A DNA stretch of 61,885 nt from an uncultured Lachnospiraceae bacterium (GTDB lineage: Bacteria; Bacillota; Clostridia; Lachnospirales; Lachnospiraceae), in NCBI GenBank assembly GCA_947643615.1, contig CANRWO010000017.1, positions 1-61,885 on the forward strand, in the 5' to 3' direction. Position numbers and translations under genes: made by a program. Within the stretch, counting starts at the first letter, position 1. Each line of letters starts with the position of its first letter. Below, piece after piece: positions 34,782 through 44,387 of this stretch. The notes beneath the pieces are model-generated. The model did not search any database, was not told the DNA's origin, and saw only the letters and a list, made by a program, of their open reading frames with translations.

Positions 34782-35966
34782 ATGGGCAACCGAGAAGAAA
34801 AAAGAAACTTGGAAACGATTCCCGTCGGTTCTCTTGGCATCATCTCATTGGAGGGGTGCAGGCCCCTTGGTGAAAAGGTTGACAAATTTCTTGTTAAATG
34901 GAGGGCGGAACGCGAAAGCGAGCATAAAGAATCTCTTGCGTTCTCCGGTTATCAGCGGAATTCCTATCTGCTGAACGCCAAGGTCCCCCGTTTTGGTTCC
35001 GGCGAGGCAAAGGGAATGATCCTGGAATCCGTGAGGGGTACTGACCTTTACCTGTTGGTGGATGTCTGTAATTACTCTTTGACATACTCGCTGTGCGGGC
35101 ATGAGAATCACATGTCCCCGGACGACCATTATCAGGATCTCAAACGCATCATCGCAGCGGTAGGCGGCAAAGCGCGCCGCATCACTGTGATCATGCCCTA
35201 TCTCTACGAGAGCCGCCAGCATAAAAGGACTGCCAGGGAGTCATTGGACTGCGCCTTGGCGCTGCAAGAACTGGTGCGGATGGGCGTGGACAATATTATT
35301 ACATTTGACGCCCATGATCCCCGGGTGCAAAACGCGATCCCCCTCCATGGCTTTGAGACGGTACAGCCGGCTTATCAGTTTATCAAAGGCCTGCTCCGCC
35401 ATGTGAAGGATCTGAAGCTTGATGCCGGCCATATGATGGTAATCAGTCCTGACGAGGGCGGAATGAGCCGGGCTATTTACATCGCCAACGTGTTGGGGTT
35501 GGACATGGGTATGTTCTACAAACGGCGCGATTACACCACTATTGTCAACGGCCGCAATCCGATTGTTGCCCATGAGTTCCTGGGTACCAGTGTCGAAGGC
35601 AAAGACATGATCATTATTGACGACATGATCTCCTCCGGCGAGAGTGTCCTGGAGGTTGCAGCCGCATTAAAGGCACGGAAGGCCAATAAGATATTTGTAT
35701 TTTCCACTTTCGGGTTGTTTACCAACGGATTGGACAAGTTTGACAAGGCTTACGAGTCAGGTATCATTAACCGGGTCCTGACCACTAACCTGATCTACCA
35801 GACTCCTGAGCTGTTGGAACGCGAATGGTATATAAACTGCGACCTGAGCAAATACATTGCTTATATTATCGACACTTTAAACCACGATTCCTCCATCAGC
35901 GACCTGCTGAACCCCAATGAGAGGATCCAGAGCATTGTTGCAAGATATAAAAACGGCGAGCTGTAA
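34782..35966 (+). CDS. prs: Ribose-phosphate pyrophosphokinase (long clostridial form)
   Basis: A 394-residue member of the PRPP synthetase family, about 80 residues longer than the usual 310-320. The N-terminal extension and the NHMSPDDHYQDL insertion make up the difference. FDAHDPR and the flexible-loop KRRDY are recognisable. The PRPP-binding loop reads DDMISSGES instead of the usual DD-IDTGGT pattern. The family makes PRPP from ATP and ribose 5-phosphate. The altered loop is seen in what I recall of other clostridial copies, but activity should not be taken for granted. A terminator follows. Confidence 0.85.
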   Translation: MGNREEKRNLETIPVGSLGIISLEGCRPLGEKVDKFLVKWRAERESEHKESLAFSGYQRNSYLLNAKVPRFGSGEAKGMILESVRGTDLYLLVDVCNYSLTYSLCGHENHMSPDDHYQDLKRIIAAVGGKARRITVIMPYLYESRQHKRTARESLDCALALQELVRMGVDNIITFDAHDPRVQNAIPLHGFETVQPAYQFIKGLLRHVKDLKLDAGHMMVISPDEGGMSRAIYIANVLGLDMGMFYKRRDYTTIVNGRNPIVAHEFLGTSVEGKDMIIIDDMISSGESVLEVAAALKARKANKIFVFSTFGLFTNGLDKFDKAYESGIINRVLTTNLIYQTPELLEREWYINCDLSKYIAYIIDTLNHDSSISDLLNPNERIQSIVARYKNGEL

Positions 35967-36038
35967 GCATCCGTTTCTGGCGCTTGGAACAGGTGTCCGC
36001 CCGTTAGAAACGTACGCCGCAAGACACACCCAAAATAC

Positions 36039-36078
36039 GCCTCCGACATCCACAAATGCCGGAGGCGCTTTCCTTTTT
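36039..36078 (+). terminator. prs terminator
   Basis: An 11-bp stem with one mismatch (36039-36049 with 36056-36066), a 6-base loop, then GCTTTCCTTTTT. It closes the murC-prs side and faces the end of the amidohydrolase gene. Confidence 0.85.
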
Positions 36079-36094
36079 AAATCCATGCTTTTTC

Positions 36095-36895
36095 TCAGAC
36101 TCCCAATATTCTCTCTGCATTCCCATGGAAGATCATCTCCCTGTCCACAGGCCTGAGTTCTTCCCCGTACACGGCCTGCACATACATCCTTGGGTTACAG
36201 ATCGGATAGTCCGTGCCAAACAGAAGCCTGTCCGCACCCACCTGGCCCACCAGGCGCTTCAGCATACCGAACCGGTGAAGTCCCGTGCCGGACAGATCCA
36301 GGCAGAGGTTGGGGCAGCTTTGCAACAGCTCGATATGCTCTGCCACCCGCTGCCTGTCCCCTGGGTGGGCGGCCACAAAGGTCATCCCGGGATGCCTGTC
36401 TATCATTTTTTTGCAGTCATAATCAAAAGGAGTATGGTAGGAACAGACCATCCCGTACTGTTCCGCCGTATCCAGGATCTGATCCCAGCTTTTATCCGAA
36501 AAGCTTCCCCATCCATGCATATAAGGGACCAGCTCTCCCATGAGCCGAACCCCCCGGCCATGCATAAAAGCAATCTCCTCACAGGATTCCCTGACATAGG
36601 CCGGATGGACATGGAAGCCGGGAGTATAAAAATCCCCCAGCTCCTCACGAAGGCGCAGCGCCTCCCTGTTCAGCTCCCGCAGGCCGCAAAACCCTCCCTG
36701 CAGAGGTTCCCTGCTCAGTACGCTGCCGCAGATATGGGTGATCCCCGCTTCAGCCAGCTGCCTTTTCATTTCATTTACGTCAAGGTCGTAAGTCCCGGGA
36801 TACATATTGAGATTATATGTACTGCTTTCAAAGGGATGTACATGAAAATCTATAATTGGCGATGTAAACTCTGTGTTCTCGGAAAACTGTCTCAT
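36095..36895 (-). CDS. Amidohydrolase-family TIM-barrel hydrolase
   Basis: A 266-residue amidohydrolase-2 type protein. The metal-binding motif DFHVHP is near residue 16, HVHP and HTPFD follow, HPGD is near 180 and the catalytic Asp is in FGTDYP near 230. Members hydrolyse lactones, amides or decarboxylate acids. Its gene overlaps the GH140-like gene by 4 bp (ATGA), so it is the last member of the sugar island. A lactonase acting on an oxidised sugar is one option, but nothing in the sequence fixes the substrate. Confidence 0.8.
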   Translation of the reverse strand: MRQFSENTEFTSPIIDFHVHPFESSTYNLNMYPGTYDLDVNEMKRQLAEAGITHICGSVLSREPLQGGFCGLRELNREALRLREELGDFYTPGFHVHPAYVRESCEEIAFMHGRGVRLMGELVPYMHGWGSFSDKSWDQILDTAEQYGMVCSYHTPFDYDCKKMIDRHPGMTFVAAHPGDRQRVAEHIELLQSCPNLCLDLSGTGLHRFGMLKRLVGQVGADRLLFGTDYPICNPRMYVQAVYGEELRPVDREMIFHGNAERILGV

Positions 36896-38187
36896 TCTGC
36901 CCTCAGCACCAACACCCAGTCATTGGCCCTCCCCTTTCTCGCCACAGGGCTGGCCAGCCATTTCTCCACACCCTGGACAGTTGCAATATAGCTGTATGTT
37001 CCGTCCTGGGGATTCATCCAGTATGCCGCCATGGGTCGGTCCATGTAATCCCTCAGATCCAGCAAAAACTGGTCGCCGCTGTAATCATAGCAGAACACAT
37101 AATCCTTTCCGGCAAAAATCGAAATCCTGTGATATCTCTCTTTCTGGCCGTATAAGAGCATCTTGTCGCAGGGACTGCCTTTTGTGAAATCCACGCTTTC
37201 CATAAGCTCCTTCAAATACCGCATCTGAGCCGCCCCGGAATGATGCATGGCATCCTGCCAGCTTTCGCGGACTCCGTAGGCCCCCTTTCCTTCCTCCTCC
37301 GTATAGAACTGCATAATGGCATTGCTGCCGTATGTATGTCCCGCGGCCCCGGCAAAGACCGACCAATATGCATACCGGCGCACATCCCACTCCTCCCAAT
37401 AAGGGTTCCTGGGATTGTGCAGGCCCTGGGGAATCCCCTCGTAGGAGGGTTCTGCGTCCAGAGTGGGTTTGACCACCTCATGGCCGTGATCTCTCACCAC
37501 ATATCTCCAGTTGTCCTCCCCGAAGAAGGTTTCCTTCCCGGCGTTGTCATCCCATTCCCCCAGGGATGCCTGGTCGTATCTCCTATGCCCCGACTGGAAC
37601 ATATTAAAATCAAGCCAGTCCTCGTCATGGAACCAGAGGGAAGAGGAAGTACGGCCAAAGGGATGGTATGTCACAAGCCGGTCAGGGTCATATTGTTTCA
37701 GTATTTTTGCTTCCAGAGGATACACCTCCAGTCCGTCGTCTCCTCTCACGTCACCGCCCAGGATCCAGATAATATTGGCCCTTCCCTGATAACGCTTACC
37801 GAGAAACTCCGCATACTGGGTAATGTTATCCCGGTTCAGGATACCGTCCTTTACCAGCGATCCCCAGGCCGGGAGCAGGCCTAAATAAAGGCCCATATCC
37901 TCCGCCATTTCCACCGCCTCGTCCACAAACTCCCAGTATGCCTCTTCCGTTACATTCTTCATGCCCGGCGCCAGGGAACAGCCGCTCTCCGACACCCCGG
38001 GCAGGGTGTGCGCCAGCACCGCCTGGATCACATTATAGCCTTTCTCCGCACGGTTCCTCAGATAAGTCCTCATTTCCTCCCTGTCCAGCTTCTGAAGCAT
38101 CAGCCACGCCGTGTCTCCCAGCCAGAAAAAGGGGGCGCCGGCCTGCATCAGGTATCTCCCGTTTTCGCTTACATGTAATTTCTCCAT
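36892..38187 (-). CDS. GH140-like (DUF4038) glycosidase, possible apiosidase
   Basis: A 431-residue TIM-barrel protein. Near its start is FFWLGDTAWLM, then NVIQAVLA, IIWILGGDV, YHPFGR and DAEPSYEGIP, the typical DUF4038 series; Asp in GGD and Glu in DAEPSYE are the likely catalytic acids. The characterised GH140 enzyme of Bacteroides cuts apiose from rhamnogalacturonan II. No signal peptide is present, so it should act on imported fragments. The ATG at 38187 is preferred (AGAGGT site) over 38226, which overlaps the permease gene. Confidence 0.8.
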   Translation of the reverse strand: MEKLHVSENGRYLMQAGAPFFWLGDTAWLMLQKLDREEMRTYLRNRAEKGYNVIQAVLAHTLPGVSESGCSLAPGMKNVTEEAYWEFVDEAVEMAEDMGLYLGLLPAWGSLVKDGILNRDNITQYAEFLGKRYQGRANIIWILGGDVRGDDGLEVYPLEAKILKQYDPDRLVTYHPFGRTSSSLWFHDEDWLDFNMFQSGHRRYDQASLGEWDDNAGKETFFGEDNWRYVVRDHGHEVVKPTLDAEPSYEGIPQGLHNPRNPYWEEWDVRRYAYWSVFAGAAGHTYGSNAIMQFYTEEEGKGAYGVRESWQDAMHHSGAAQMRYLKELMESVDFTKGSPCDKMLLYGQKERYHRISIFAGKDYVFCYDYSGDQFLLDLRDYMDRPMAAYWMNPQDGTYSYIATVQGVEKWLASPVARKGRANDWVLVLRAE

Positions 38188-38222
38188 ATATTTACCTCTT
38201 CTTTCTGTTTTTTCGGCTTCAT

Positions 38223-39104
38223 TCATCCCTTTACCGAACCGATCATAACGCCCTTCACAAAATGCTTCTGCACGAAAGGATACAATATGATCAGGGGTAT
38301 ACTGCCAAAAACAATGACCGCATATTTTAATACCTCAATGTTGGCCGCCCGCATACTCTGTTCCACCGTAGTTGCCATCTCTTCCAGGGCCTTGGCCGAA
38401 CTCATGATATTCCTGAGCACTACCTGCAGCGTAAACTTGGTATCGGATGACAGGTAGATGAAGGCGTCAAAATAAGAATTCCAATGGGCCACCGCGTAAT
38501 ATAATACAAGCACCGCCAGAATGGATTTCGAAAGGGGCAGCACCATCCGGGTAAGGATCTTAATGTCGTCGCAGCCGTCGAGCCTTGCCGATTCCAACAT
38601 TTCCCCGGGAATGCTGTTCTGGAAATACGTTCTGGCTATAATCATATTATACACTGAAATTGCTCCCGGCAATATCAGCGCCCACATGGAATCCAGCAAT
38701 CCCAGGTCCCGCACATTCAAATAGGTGGGAATCAAAGGCGCTGTAAATATCATAACAAAAATAAACAGGGATGCAAACACTTTTCTTCCCCATAAGTCCT
38801 TTACGGACAAAGGATATGCCGCCAGCACCGTCATAATAATGTTAATTCCGGTTCCCACCAGTGTGTAGACAATGGAATTTTTATATCCGGTGATCAGCAT
38901 TTTATTCGTAAAGATCTGTTTATACGCATCCACATTCCACCCCTTAGGCCAAAATCTCACCTGTCCCCGGATCACTGCGCCGGGCGTCGAAAGAGAAGAC
39001 GCAATGACGTTCAATACAGGCAGTGCAATGATCAGAAAACAAAAGATCAATAACATTGTGTTTACAATGTGGAAGCATTTATTGCTGTCGATTTTTTTCT
39101 CCAT
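38223..39104 (-). CDS. Sugar ABC transporter permease, LplC/MalG type (second system)
   Basis: A 293-residue protein with six spans. The ATPase-contact loop ESARLDGCDDIKILTRMVLPLSK and the C-terminus KHFVKGVMIGSVKG are near-twins of the permease in the pectin operon. It follows the MalF-type permease by 13 bp and precedes the glycosidase. No ATPase gene adjoins. Confidence 0.93.
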   Translation of the reverse strand: MEKKIDSNKCFHIVNTMLLIFCFLIIALPVLNVIASSLSTPGAVIRGQVRFWPKGWNVDAYKQIFTNKMLITGYKNSIVYTLVGTGINIIMTVLAAYPLSVKDLWGRKVFASLFIFVMIFTAPLIPTYLNVRDLGLLDSMWALILPGAISVYNMIIARTYFQNSIPGEMLESARLDGCDDIKILTRMVLPLSKSILAVLVLYYAVAHWNSYFDAFIYLSSDTKFTLQVVLRNIMSSAKALEEMATTVEQSMRAANIEVLKYAVIVFGSIPLIILYPFVQKHFVKGVMIGSVKG

Positions 39105-39117
39105 AACTTCGCCCCTC

Positions 39118-40059
39118 CTAGAACAGACTTGTTTCAGACACCTTATCGGATATCTTATTTACTGCCAGCAGCATGACCAGCGACACCACCGACTGAAAGA
39201 TTCCGATGGCGGTGGAATAACTGTACTGCATGGATGTCAGTCCTACCCTGTACACATACGTGGAAATAATGTCCGAGGCTGCCAGGTTCAGGTCATTCTG
39301 CAGCAAAAGCACTTTCTCATATCCCATGGTCAGGATATGGCCGCAGGACATAATCAGCAGGATCACTGCCGTGGGCAAAATGCTGGGAATGTCAATATAA
39401 CGGATCCTGTGCCAGATATTTGCGCCGTCCACCGTAGCTGCCTCATGAAGTTCCTGGTCTACCGCCGCCAGGGCAGATATGTAAATGACCGCATTATACC
39501 CTGTCTTCTGCCATACGTCAGAAAAGACATAGAGCGTCTTGAATAGTTTGGGTTCCCCCATAAAATGAACGGCTTCCCCGTTCAGGGACTGGATCACACT
39601 GTTGACAGGCCCGGTCAGCGACAACAGCTGCATCATGATTCCCACAATCAGCACGGAGGAGATAAAATAAGGCATATATGTTACCATCTGTACCGTTTTC
39701 CCAAACCATTTTATACGCACATAGTTTAATGCCACCGCCAGGATGATGGGAGGGAACACTCCGATCACAATTCCGTATATGGACAGTCCCAAAGTGTTCA
39801 CCATTAATCGGGAGAACTGGGGTGAAACGAAAAAGGTCTTAAAATGTTTCAATCCCACAAAAGGACTGTCCCAAATACCATCCTTAAAATTGTAGTCCCG
39901 GAACGCAATCTGTGCGCCGAGAATGGGTTTATACTTAAATATAATCAGGTAAGCCAGGGGTAGCAGCAGGATCAGGTATAGCTGCCAGTGGCGTTTGATA
40001 GTCCTTATGGTGTTTTTCCTGTTCTGTACTTGTAATTCTTTCTTTTTTACATCTTTCAT
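39118..40059 (-). CDS. Sugar ABC transporter permease, LplB/MalF type (second system)
   Basis: A 313-residue protein with six spans and the LplB-like start LIIFKYKPILGAQIAFRDYNF. The docking loop is HEAATVDGANIWHRIRYIDIP. The ATG at 40059 has an AAAGGAG site 12 bases upstream. An earlier in-frame ATG at 40122 would add 21 residues through the intergenic hairpin area and is unlikely. Confidence 0.93.
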   Translation of the reverse strand: MKDVKKKELQVQNRKNTIRTIKRHWQLYLILLLPLAYLIIFKYKPILGAQIAFRDYNFKDGIWDSPFVGLKHFKTFFVSPQFSRLMVNTLGLSIYGIVIGVFPPIILAVALNYVRIKWFGKTVQMVTYMPYFISSVLIVGIMMQLLSLTGPVNSVIQSLNGEAVHFMGEPKLFKTLYVFSDVWQKTGYNAVIYISALAAVDQELHEAATVDGANIWHRIRYIDIPSILPTAVILLIMSCGHILTMGYEKVLLLQNDLNLAASDIISTYVYRVGLTSMQYSYSTAIGIFQSVVSLVMLLAVNKISDKVSETSLF

Positions 40060-40172
40060 ATGGCAGAAGCGCTCCTTTCCAACGAATCCATCCAATAACC
40101 CCGCCCTCGTATTCCGTGGCATTGGCCAACGCTCCGCATTGCGGCTGCATGGCCCTTAGGGAACCAAGAGAA

Positions 40173-40194
40173 AGGAGCCCAGCGCAGAGCTCCT
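40173..40194 (-). terminator. Hairpin between binding protein and permeases (second system)
   Basis: A 6-bp GC-rich stem (40173-40178 with 40189-40194), a 10-base loop and a TTTCTCTT tail, 27 bp behind the binding-protein stop. It sits where the other operon has its attenuating hairpin. Confidence 0.6.
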
Positions 40195-40220
40195 CTCCCT
40201 TCACCTCAACAGTTCTGAAT

Positions 40221-41975
40221 TTATTTTGAAAAGGCTGATGCATCATAGGCTTTCTGAAGCAACTCCAGATAGCGCTCCAAACCCATATTATTTAACGCAT
40301 CAATATAACTGTTCCACTCGGCGTCAATATCTTTTTCACCGGTGATAAAGCTTGTCATATATTCCTTCTGGGTGGTCATAATATTTGTCTTAAGCAAGGA
40401 CATTTCCCCGGTATCTTCCTGGCTCATATACAGATCGGGCATCACGGATTCCCGTGACTGTTGTACCGCCTGATGCTCCAGGGACGCCCTGTACATTACA
40501 ACCTGGCGTCCGTTCAAGGGTTTTACATCCTCCGCATATGGATTGGGATTGGTGGCTTCTGCCACAATGAACTCAGGAGTGCGGACAAGTCCTACCAGCT
40601 GCCCCAGAGTCTGGTTTGTGGCATCGGCATCCGTTCTCTTATATAACGCCCTCGTCTCCCCGTCAAGGCCTACTTCGGTAGTATTTTCATCCAGCATCTC
40701 ATAATGCACGCCCTCAATGCCCAGCGCCTGCCTGTACACCTGCCCCTCGGTGGCAATATAGTCAATCAGCCTGAACGCTGCCTCGGGATTTGAACAGGTA
40801 CTGGAAATGAAAGTCTGGCCGCACTGGAACATTACATAAGGATTCCAGGATGCTACACACTGTCCGTCAGGGCCCGTAAGCGGCGCCAGAGATTGATATT
40901 GCTCCCACTTTTTGGAATATGGTTCGGTGGTCAGGTCGCAGGCATATCCGGGGCGCTGTGCCAGGAATACGCCGATCACGCACTCGTCCCCCGCCTCATT
41001 GATATTGACCTGGTTGTTTTTATCCTGGGTAAAGGATTCGGGATTGATCAAGCCTTCCTGGTACAATTGATGCAGGAACTTTAACCCTTCCTTGTATCCG
41101 TCCTGAACGGGCGCAAAGGTGACCGTGCCGTTATCCACATACATCTTGTTGGTCTCTGAAGTCAGTTGGAAGGGATTCATCAAAAATCCGTCCAGCTGTG
41201 TACCGGCGCCGGATGTAACGGTGGAAAGCGGGATTTCATCATTGGGGTCACCGTTGCCGTTCGCGTCCTGCTCCTTAAACGCCTTCAAAACGTTGTAAAA
41301 TTCCTCTGTAGTTGTGGGCATTTCCAAATTCAGATTCTCCAGCCACTGTGTGTTGATCCAGCATTTCATATTATATTGTACATGGAGGGAGCCATCCACA
41401 TTGGGCAGCGTGTAAATATTACCGTTAGGTGTGGTGATGTACTCACGCAGGCCGTCAATCTTTTCAAAAGCCGCTTTATACCCCACGGACACCGTATCCA
41501 GATATTCATTTAAGGGAAGCACCAGTCCCTGATCGCCCAGCGACTGTTCCGTGGCCTTATCATAGCGGTTGGCTGCGCTGGTGCCGGTCAATATGATATC
41601 CGGCATCTCACCCGATGCAAAGAGGACGCTGAGCTTATCCTGAACATTGTCGGAAGCTGCGCATGTCTGCCATTCCAGGTGGATTCCGGTGGCCTCTTCC
41701 AGCTCCTTTACCTGGGCATTATCCTCCCAGCGGTTCTCGCCGTTGGAGGGTGCAAATACTGTAAGAGTAATAGGTTCCTTCACTATAGGAAGCTCCCCGG
41801 GCGCATTGAACAGGGAATCTTCCCCACCGTCCTGGGAGGGAGCGCCTGCCTGGCTGCCACCCTGTTGGGATTGCTGGGATTGCGTTCCTTCCCCTGGGGA
41901 TGAGCCGCAGCCTCCAAGCAGTCCTGCTGTCAGGACAAGACTCATGGACAGGGCCAATAACTTTTTCTTTTTCAT
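40221..41975 (-). CDS. Sugar-binding lipoprotein (LplA-type), second system
   Basis: A 584-residue extracellular solute-binding protein. The signal peptide ends in the lipobox LGGC, followed by a Gly/Ser/Gln-rich linker of about 35 residues and a two-lobe binding domain. Late motifs such as GEKDIDAEWNSYIDALNNMGLERYLE mirror those in the pectin-operon protein, so the two are paralogues. The ATG at 41975 follows AAAGGAGG. It likely binds a rhamnogalacturonan-II-type fragment, judged only from the neighbouring enzymes. Confidence 0.92.
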   Translation of the reverse strand: MKKKKLLALSMSLVLTAGLLGGCGSSPGEGTQSQQSQQGGSQAGAPSQDGGEDSLFNAPGELPIVKEPITLTVFAPSNGENRWEDNAQVKELEEATGIHLEWQTCAASDNVQDKLSVLFASGEMPDIILTGTSAANRYDKATEQSLGDQGLVLPLNEYLDTVSVGYKAAFEKIDGLREYITTPNGNIYTLPNVDGSLHVQYNMKCWINTQWLENLNLEMPTTTEEFYNVLKAFKEQDANGNGDPNDEIPLSTVTSGAGTQLDGFLMNPFQLTSETNKMYVDNGTVTFAPVQDGYKEGLKFLHQLYQEGLINPESFTQDKNNQVNINEAGDECVIGVFLAQRPGYACDLTTEPYSKKWEQYQSLAPLTGPDGQCVASWNPYVMFQCGQTFISSTCSNPEAAFRLIDYIATEGQVYRQALGIEGVHYEMLDENTTEVGLDGETRALYKRTDADATNQTLGQLVGLVRTPEFIVAEATNPNPYAEDVKPLNGRQVVMYRASLEHQAVQQSRESVMPDLYMSQEDTGEMSLLKTNIMTTQKEYMTSFITGEKDIDAEWNSYIDALNNMGLERYLELLQKAYDASAFSK

Positions 41976-42093
41976 CTTGTTTCCTCCTTTAGCCCGCCGG
42001 AAATAATAGTTCACGGCGTTTTGTCTTTGTGTTTTTGTGATTCTTAGTTTACGAAAGAATCCCGGAAGGAAACAACCTGAAATCTATTTTCTG

Positions 42094-42126
42094 CCGTACA
42101 ATCCTTATGGTTTGGCACCGTACAAT
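42094..42126. promoter_or_regulatory. Direct repeats that may bind the AraC regulator
   Basis: Two identical CCGTACAAT sites (42094-42102 and 42118-42126) lie 24 bp apart in the 180-bp gap between the membrane AraC gene and the binding-protein gene. A partial third, GATACAAT, follows at about 42138. AraC-family proteins bind direct repeats with roughly this spacing. Confidence 0.5.
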
Positions 42127-42155
42127 TCATTTTGCAAGATACAATTTCTTTGTAT

Positions 42156-44387
42156 TTACCCCTGTTTCTCTTTCCACATGGAGGGAGAGATCCCGTACGC
42201 CCTCTTAAACGCCCGCCGGAAAGTAGCGCTGCTGCTGTAACCCACCATCCCGGAAATCTGTTCCAGATCGTACCGTCCCTCGCTTATGAGCTCCCTGGCT
42301 TTTTCCAACCGGAGATTTTCCAGATAACCGCTGAAGGGTTTTCCCATAATCTCTTTAAAAAATGTGGAAAAATAACTTTCCGACAGGCCAAATTCCTCTG
42401 CTGCCACGGCCATGCCGAACTGCCCGTCCGAATACTTCCCTTCCATATACGATTTCAGACGCCCATAATACTCTTCCGACTTTTTGTCTCTGCTGGAATC
42501 TATCTTTTCGCTTAGAGACAAAAACTGCTCTTCCAGTAATTCCAGGGCCTTTTCCAGGCTTTTCTCTTTCTCTATGCGTCCCAGGGTCTCCATAACATGC
42601 TCGTTTTCCGCCATGCTGTTGCAGAGAGTCATCAATGTGGCAGTAATATTTGAAGTAAGCATCCTGCCCACAACGGCTGACAGATGCACCTTCTCGATAT
42701 TTTCCCTCCGCAGCAGGCCAAATATCTCCTTCACCGTCTCCGTCTTTCCATATTTTGCCGAATTTAAAAGCCTCTCTGCCGTCTCAGGGGGATACCATGG
42801 CATGTTCAAGTCATCCAGCGTACTCCCGTACTCTAATACCTCATCCTGAAGGCCTTCCCGCCTGGCCCTATCGACACAGTAACACGCCTGCCGAAAGGAA
42901 AGCGAGAGATCGATCCCCTCCGTATAGCTTCGCCCGGACCCTATGTAGATCGGTCCCGTTCCATATTTCTTCAGTTCCTCAAGGAGCTGCCGCCTTTCTC
43001 TTTGGGCCTCCTCTTCCCCCCGGTCCACAGCCATCAAAAATGCCGTCCTTTGCCCGTCCACCATATAGCATGCCAGGGTGGAGTGAAAATATTCCTTTTC
43101 CATCCATCTCACGATCTCTTCCGTTCCGTGTTCCACATAAAGGACTACGACGCAATGGCTTGAAGCAGACAGATTAATCCCCACATGCTTCGCTTCATCG
43201 CGTACCTCCTGCTCCGAGTGAAAATTGCCACCAAACAGAAGGGCCAGAAAGTTCAGCCGTTCTTTTGCGCTTTTCTCCCGCAGAATATACTGCATGTCCC
43301 TGACGCCTTTTTCCAGAAATTCATAGTCGGAAAGCGGAGCCTCCGCCTCTTCCGCAGTAAACATCCTCTGCATATTTTCCACCACATTTCGGATCGGCAC
43401 ACTGTAACGCAAGGCAAAGCGGAGTCCCAGCGCCATCTCAAACAACACCCCTGCGGCAAGGACAATATACGCCGCTGTCTTGATCCGGTTTAAGTCATTC
43501 CATGCGGCTTCTAAAGGAAGAACCGCCGCAAAGGTCAGCCTCCCGTCCCGGGAATCCTGCCTCAACACCAGTTCCTTCATGCCGTTTATCTCTATGATCA
43601 AATGGTTCCCCATCCCGGGCAAACCTTCCCATTCTGGCGCACCTGCATCGGAGCTGCCGGTTTCTGCCAGCCTGTTTCCGTTTTTATCAAAAATGTAGAT
43701 TCTGCCCTGCATCTCCTCCAGCAGGGAAAACATGTCCTTTAGATCCTCCATGGGCAGGAGAAACTGCACCACCCCCCTGGCATCCCCAACCTGTCCGTAT
43801 CCGCTGCGGATGGGATAAGAATAAGTCATGGCTTCCCCGGCCAGTCCGTCGATATAGACCTTCTGCATAGGAAAAAGCTCCCATTCCCTGGCGCCGAAGC
43901 TTCTCTCCAGCCATTCCTCATAGGGCATATTCTCATGTCTCCTGTAATTGTCATAGAAAAACTGCCGGCCTATGCTCATGCCGGTTTTACGGAATACAAA
44001 TCCGTTTTCGAGAATGACACAGTACTCATGGAATTTGGAGGTATCGGCGTAGAATTCATTCAACCTTTCATTGCATTTGCGAAGAGTGCTGATATTGCTG
44101 TCCCCGGGACTGAGTCCGTCCAGATAACTGACCCAGTTCAGGTCACTGTCATAGACCAGGGAAAAGGCCCCTGCCTGCAATACCTCCAACCGTTTCTCAA
44201 ACGCCAGCCGGCCCTCTGTCAGACAGTTGTTCACTGTCTCCTTATAATATTTCTCCATACTCATATCCCAAAATCGCAGCAAGACAAATACGATAATAAA
44301 GGGCACTGTTAACAGTGCCCCATAGGATAGCAATAAAGAAGAGAACATTTTCTTTACTTTAAACCGGTTTGCATTTTTCCTATTCAT
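42156..44387 (-). CDS. Membrane-bound AraC-family sensor-regulator
   Basis: A 743-residue protein. One membrane span lies near 16-38 and another near 304-323. The ~265 residues between them are outside the cell and resemble a double-Cache sensor. The cytoplasmic part ends in an AraC helix-turn-helix domain at about 640-740 (AEEFGLSESYFSTFFKEIMGKPF, then ISGMVGYSSSATFRRAFKRAYGISP). Such one-component regulators sense sugars or their binding protein and activate nearby transport genes. It overlaps the kinase gene by 8 bp, so it is in the same operon. Confidence 0.93.
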   Translation of the reverse strand: MNRKNANRFKVKKMFSSLLLSYGALLTVPFIIVFVLLRFWDMSMEKYYKETVNNCLTEGRLAFEKRLEVLQAGAFSLVYDSDLNWVSYLDGLSPGDSNISTLRKCNERLNEFYADTSKFHEYCVILENGFVFRKTGMSIGRQFFYDNYRRHENMPYEEWLERSFGAREWELFPMQKVYIDGLAGEAMTYSYPIRSGYGQVGDARGVVQFLLPMEDLKDMFSLLEEMQGRIYIFDKNGNRLAETGSSDAGAPEWEGLPGMGNHLIIEINGMKELVLRQDSRDGRLTFAAVLPLEAAWNDLNRIKTAAYIVLAAGVLFEMALGLRFALRYSVPIRNVVENMQRMFTAEEAEAPLSDYEFLEKGVRDMQYILREKSAKERLNFLALLFGGNFHSEQEVRDEAKHVGINLSASSHCVVVLYVEHGTEEIVRWMEKEYFHSTLACYMVDGQRTAFLMAVDRGEEEAQRERRQLLEELKKYGTGPIYIGSGRSYTEGIDLSLSFRQACYCVDRARREGLQDEVLEYGSTLDDLNMPWYPPETAERLLNSAKYGKTETVKEIFGLLRRENIEKVHLSAVVGRMLTSNITATLMTLCNSMAENEHVMETLGRIEKEKSLEKALELLEEQFLSLSEKIDSSRDKKSEEYYGRLKSYMEGKYSDGQFGMAVAAEEFGLSESYFSTFFKEIMGKPFSGYLENLRLEKARELISEGRYDLEQISGMVGYSSSATFRRAFKRAYGISPSMWKEKQG

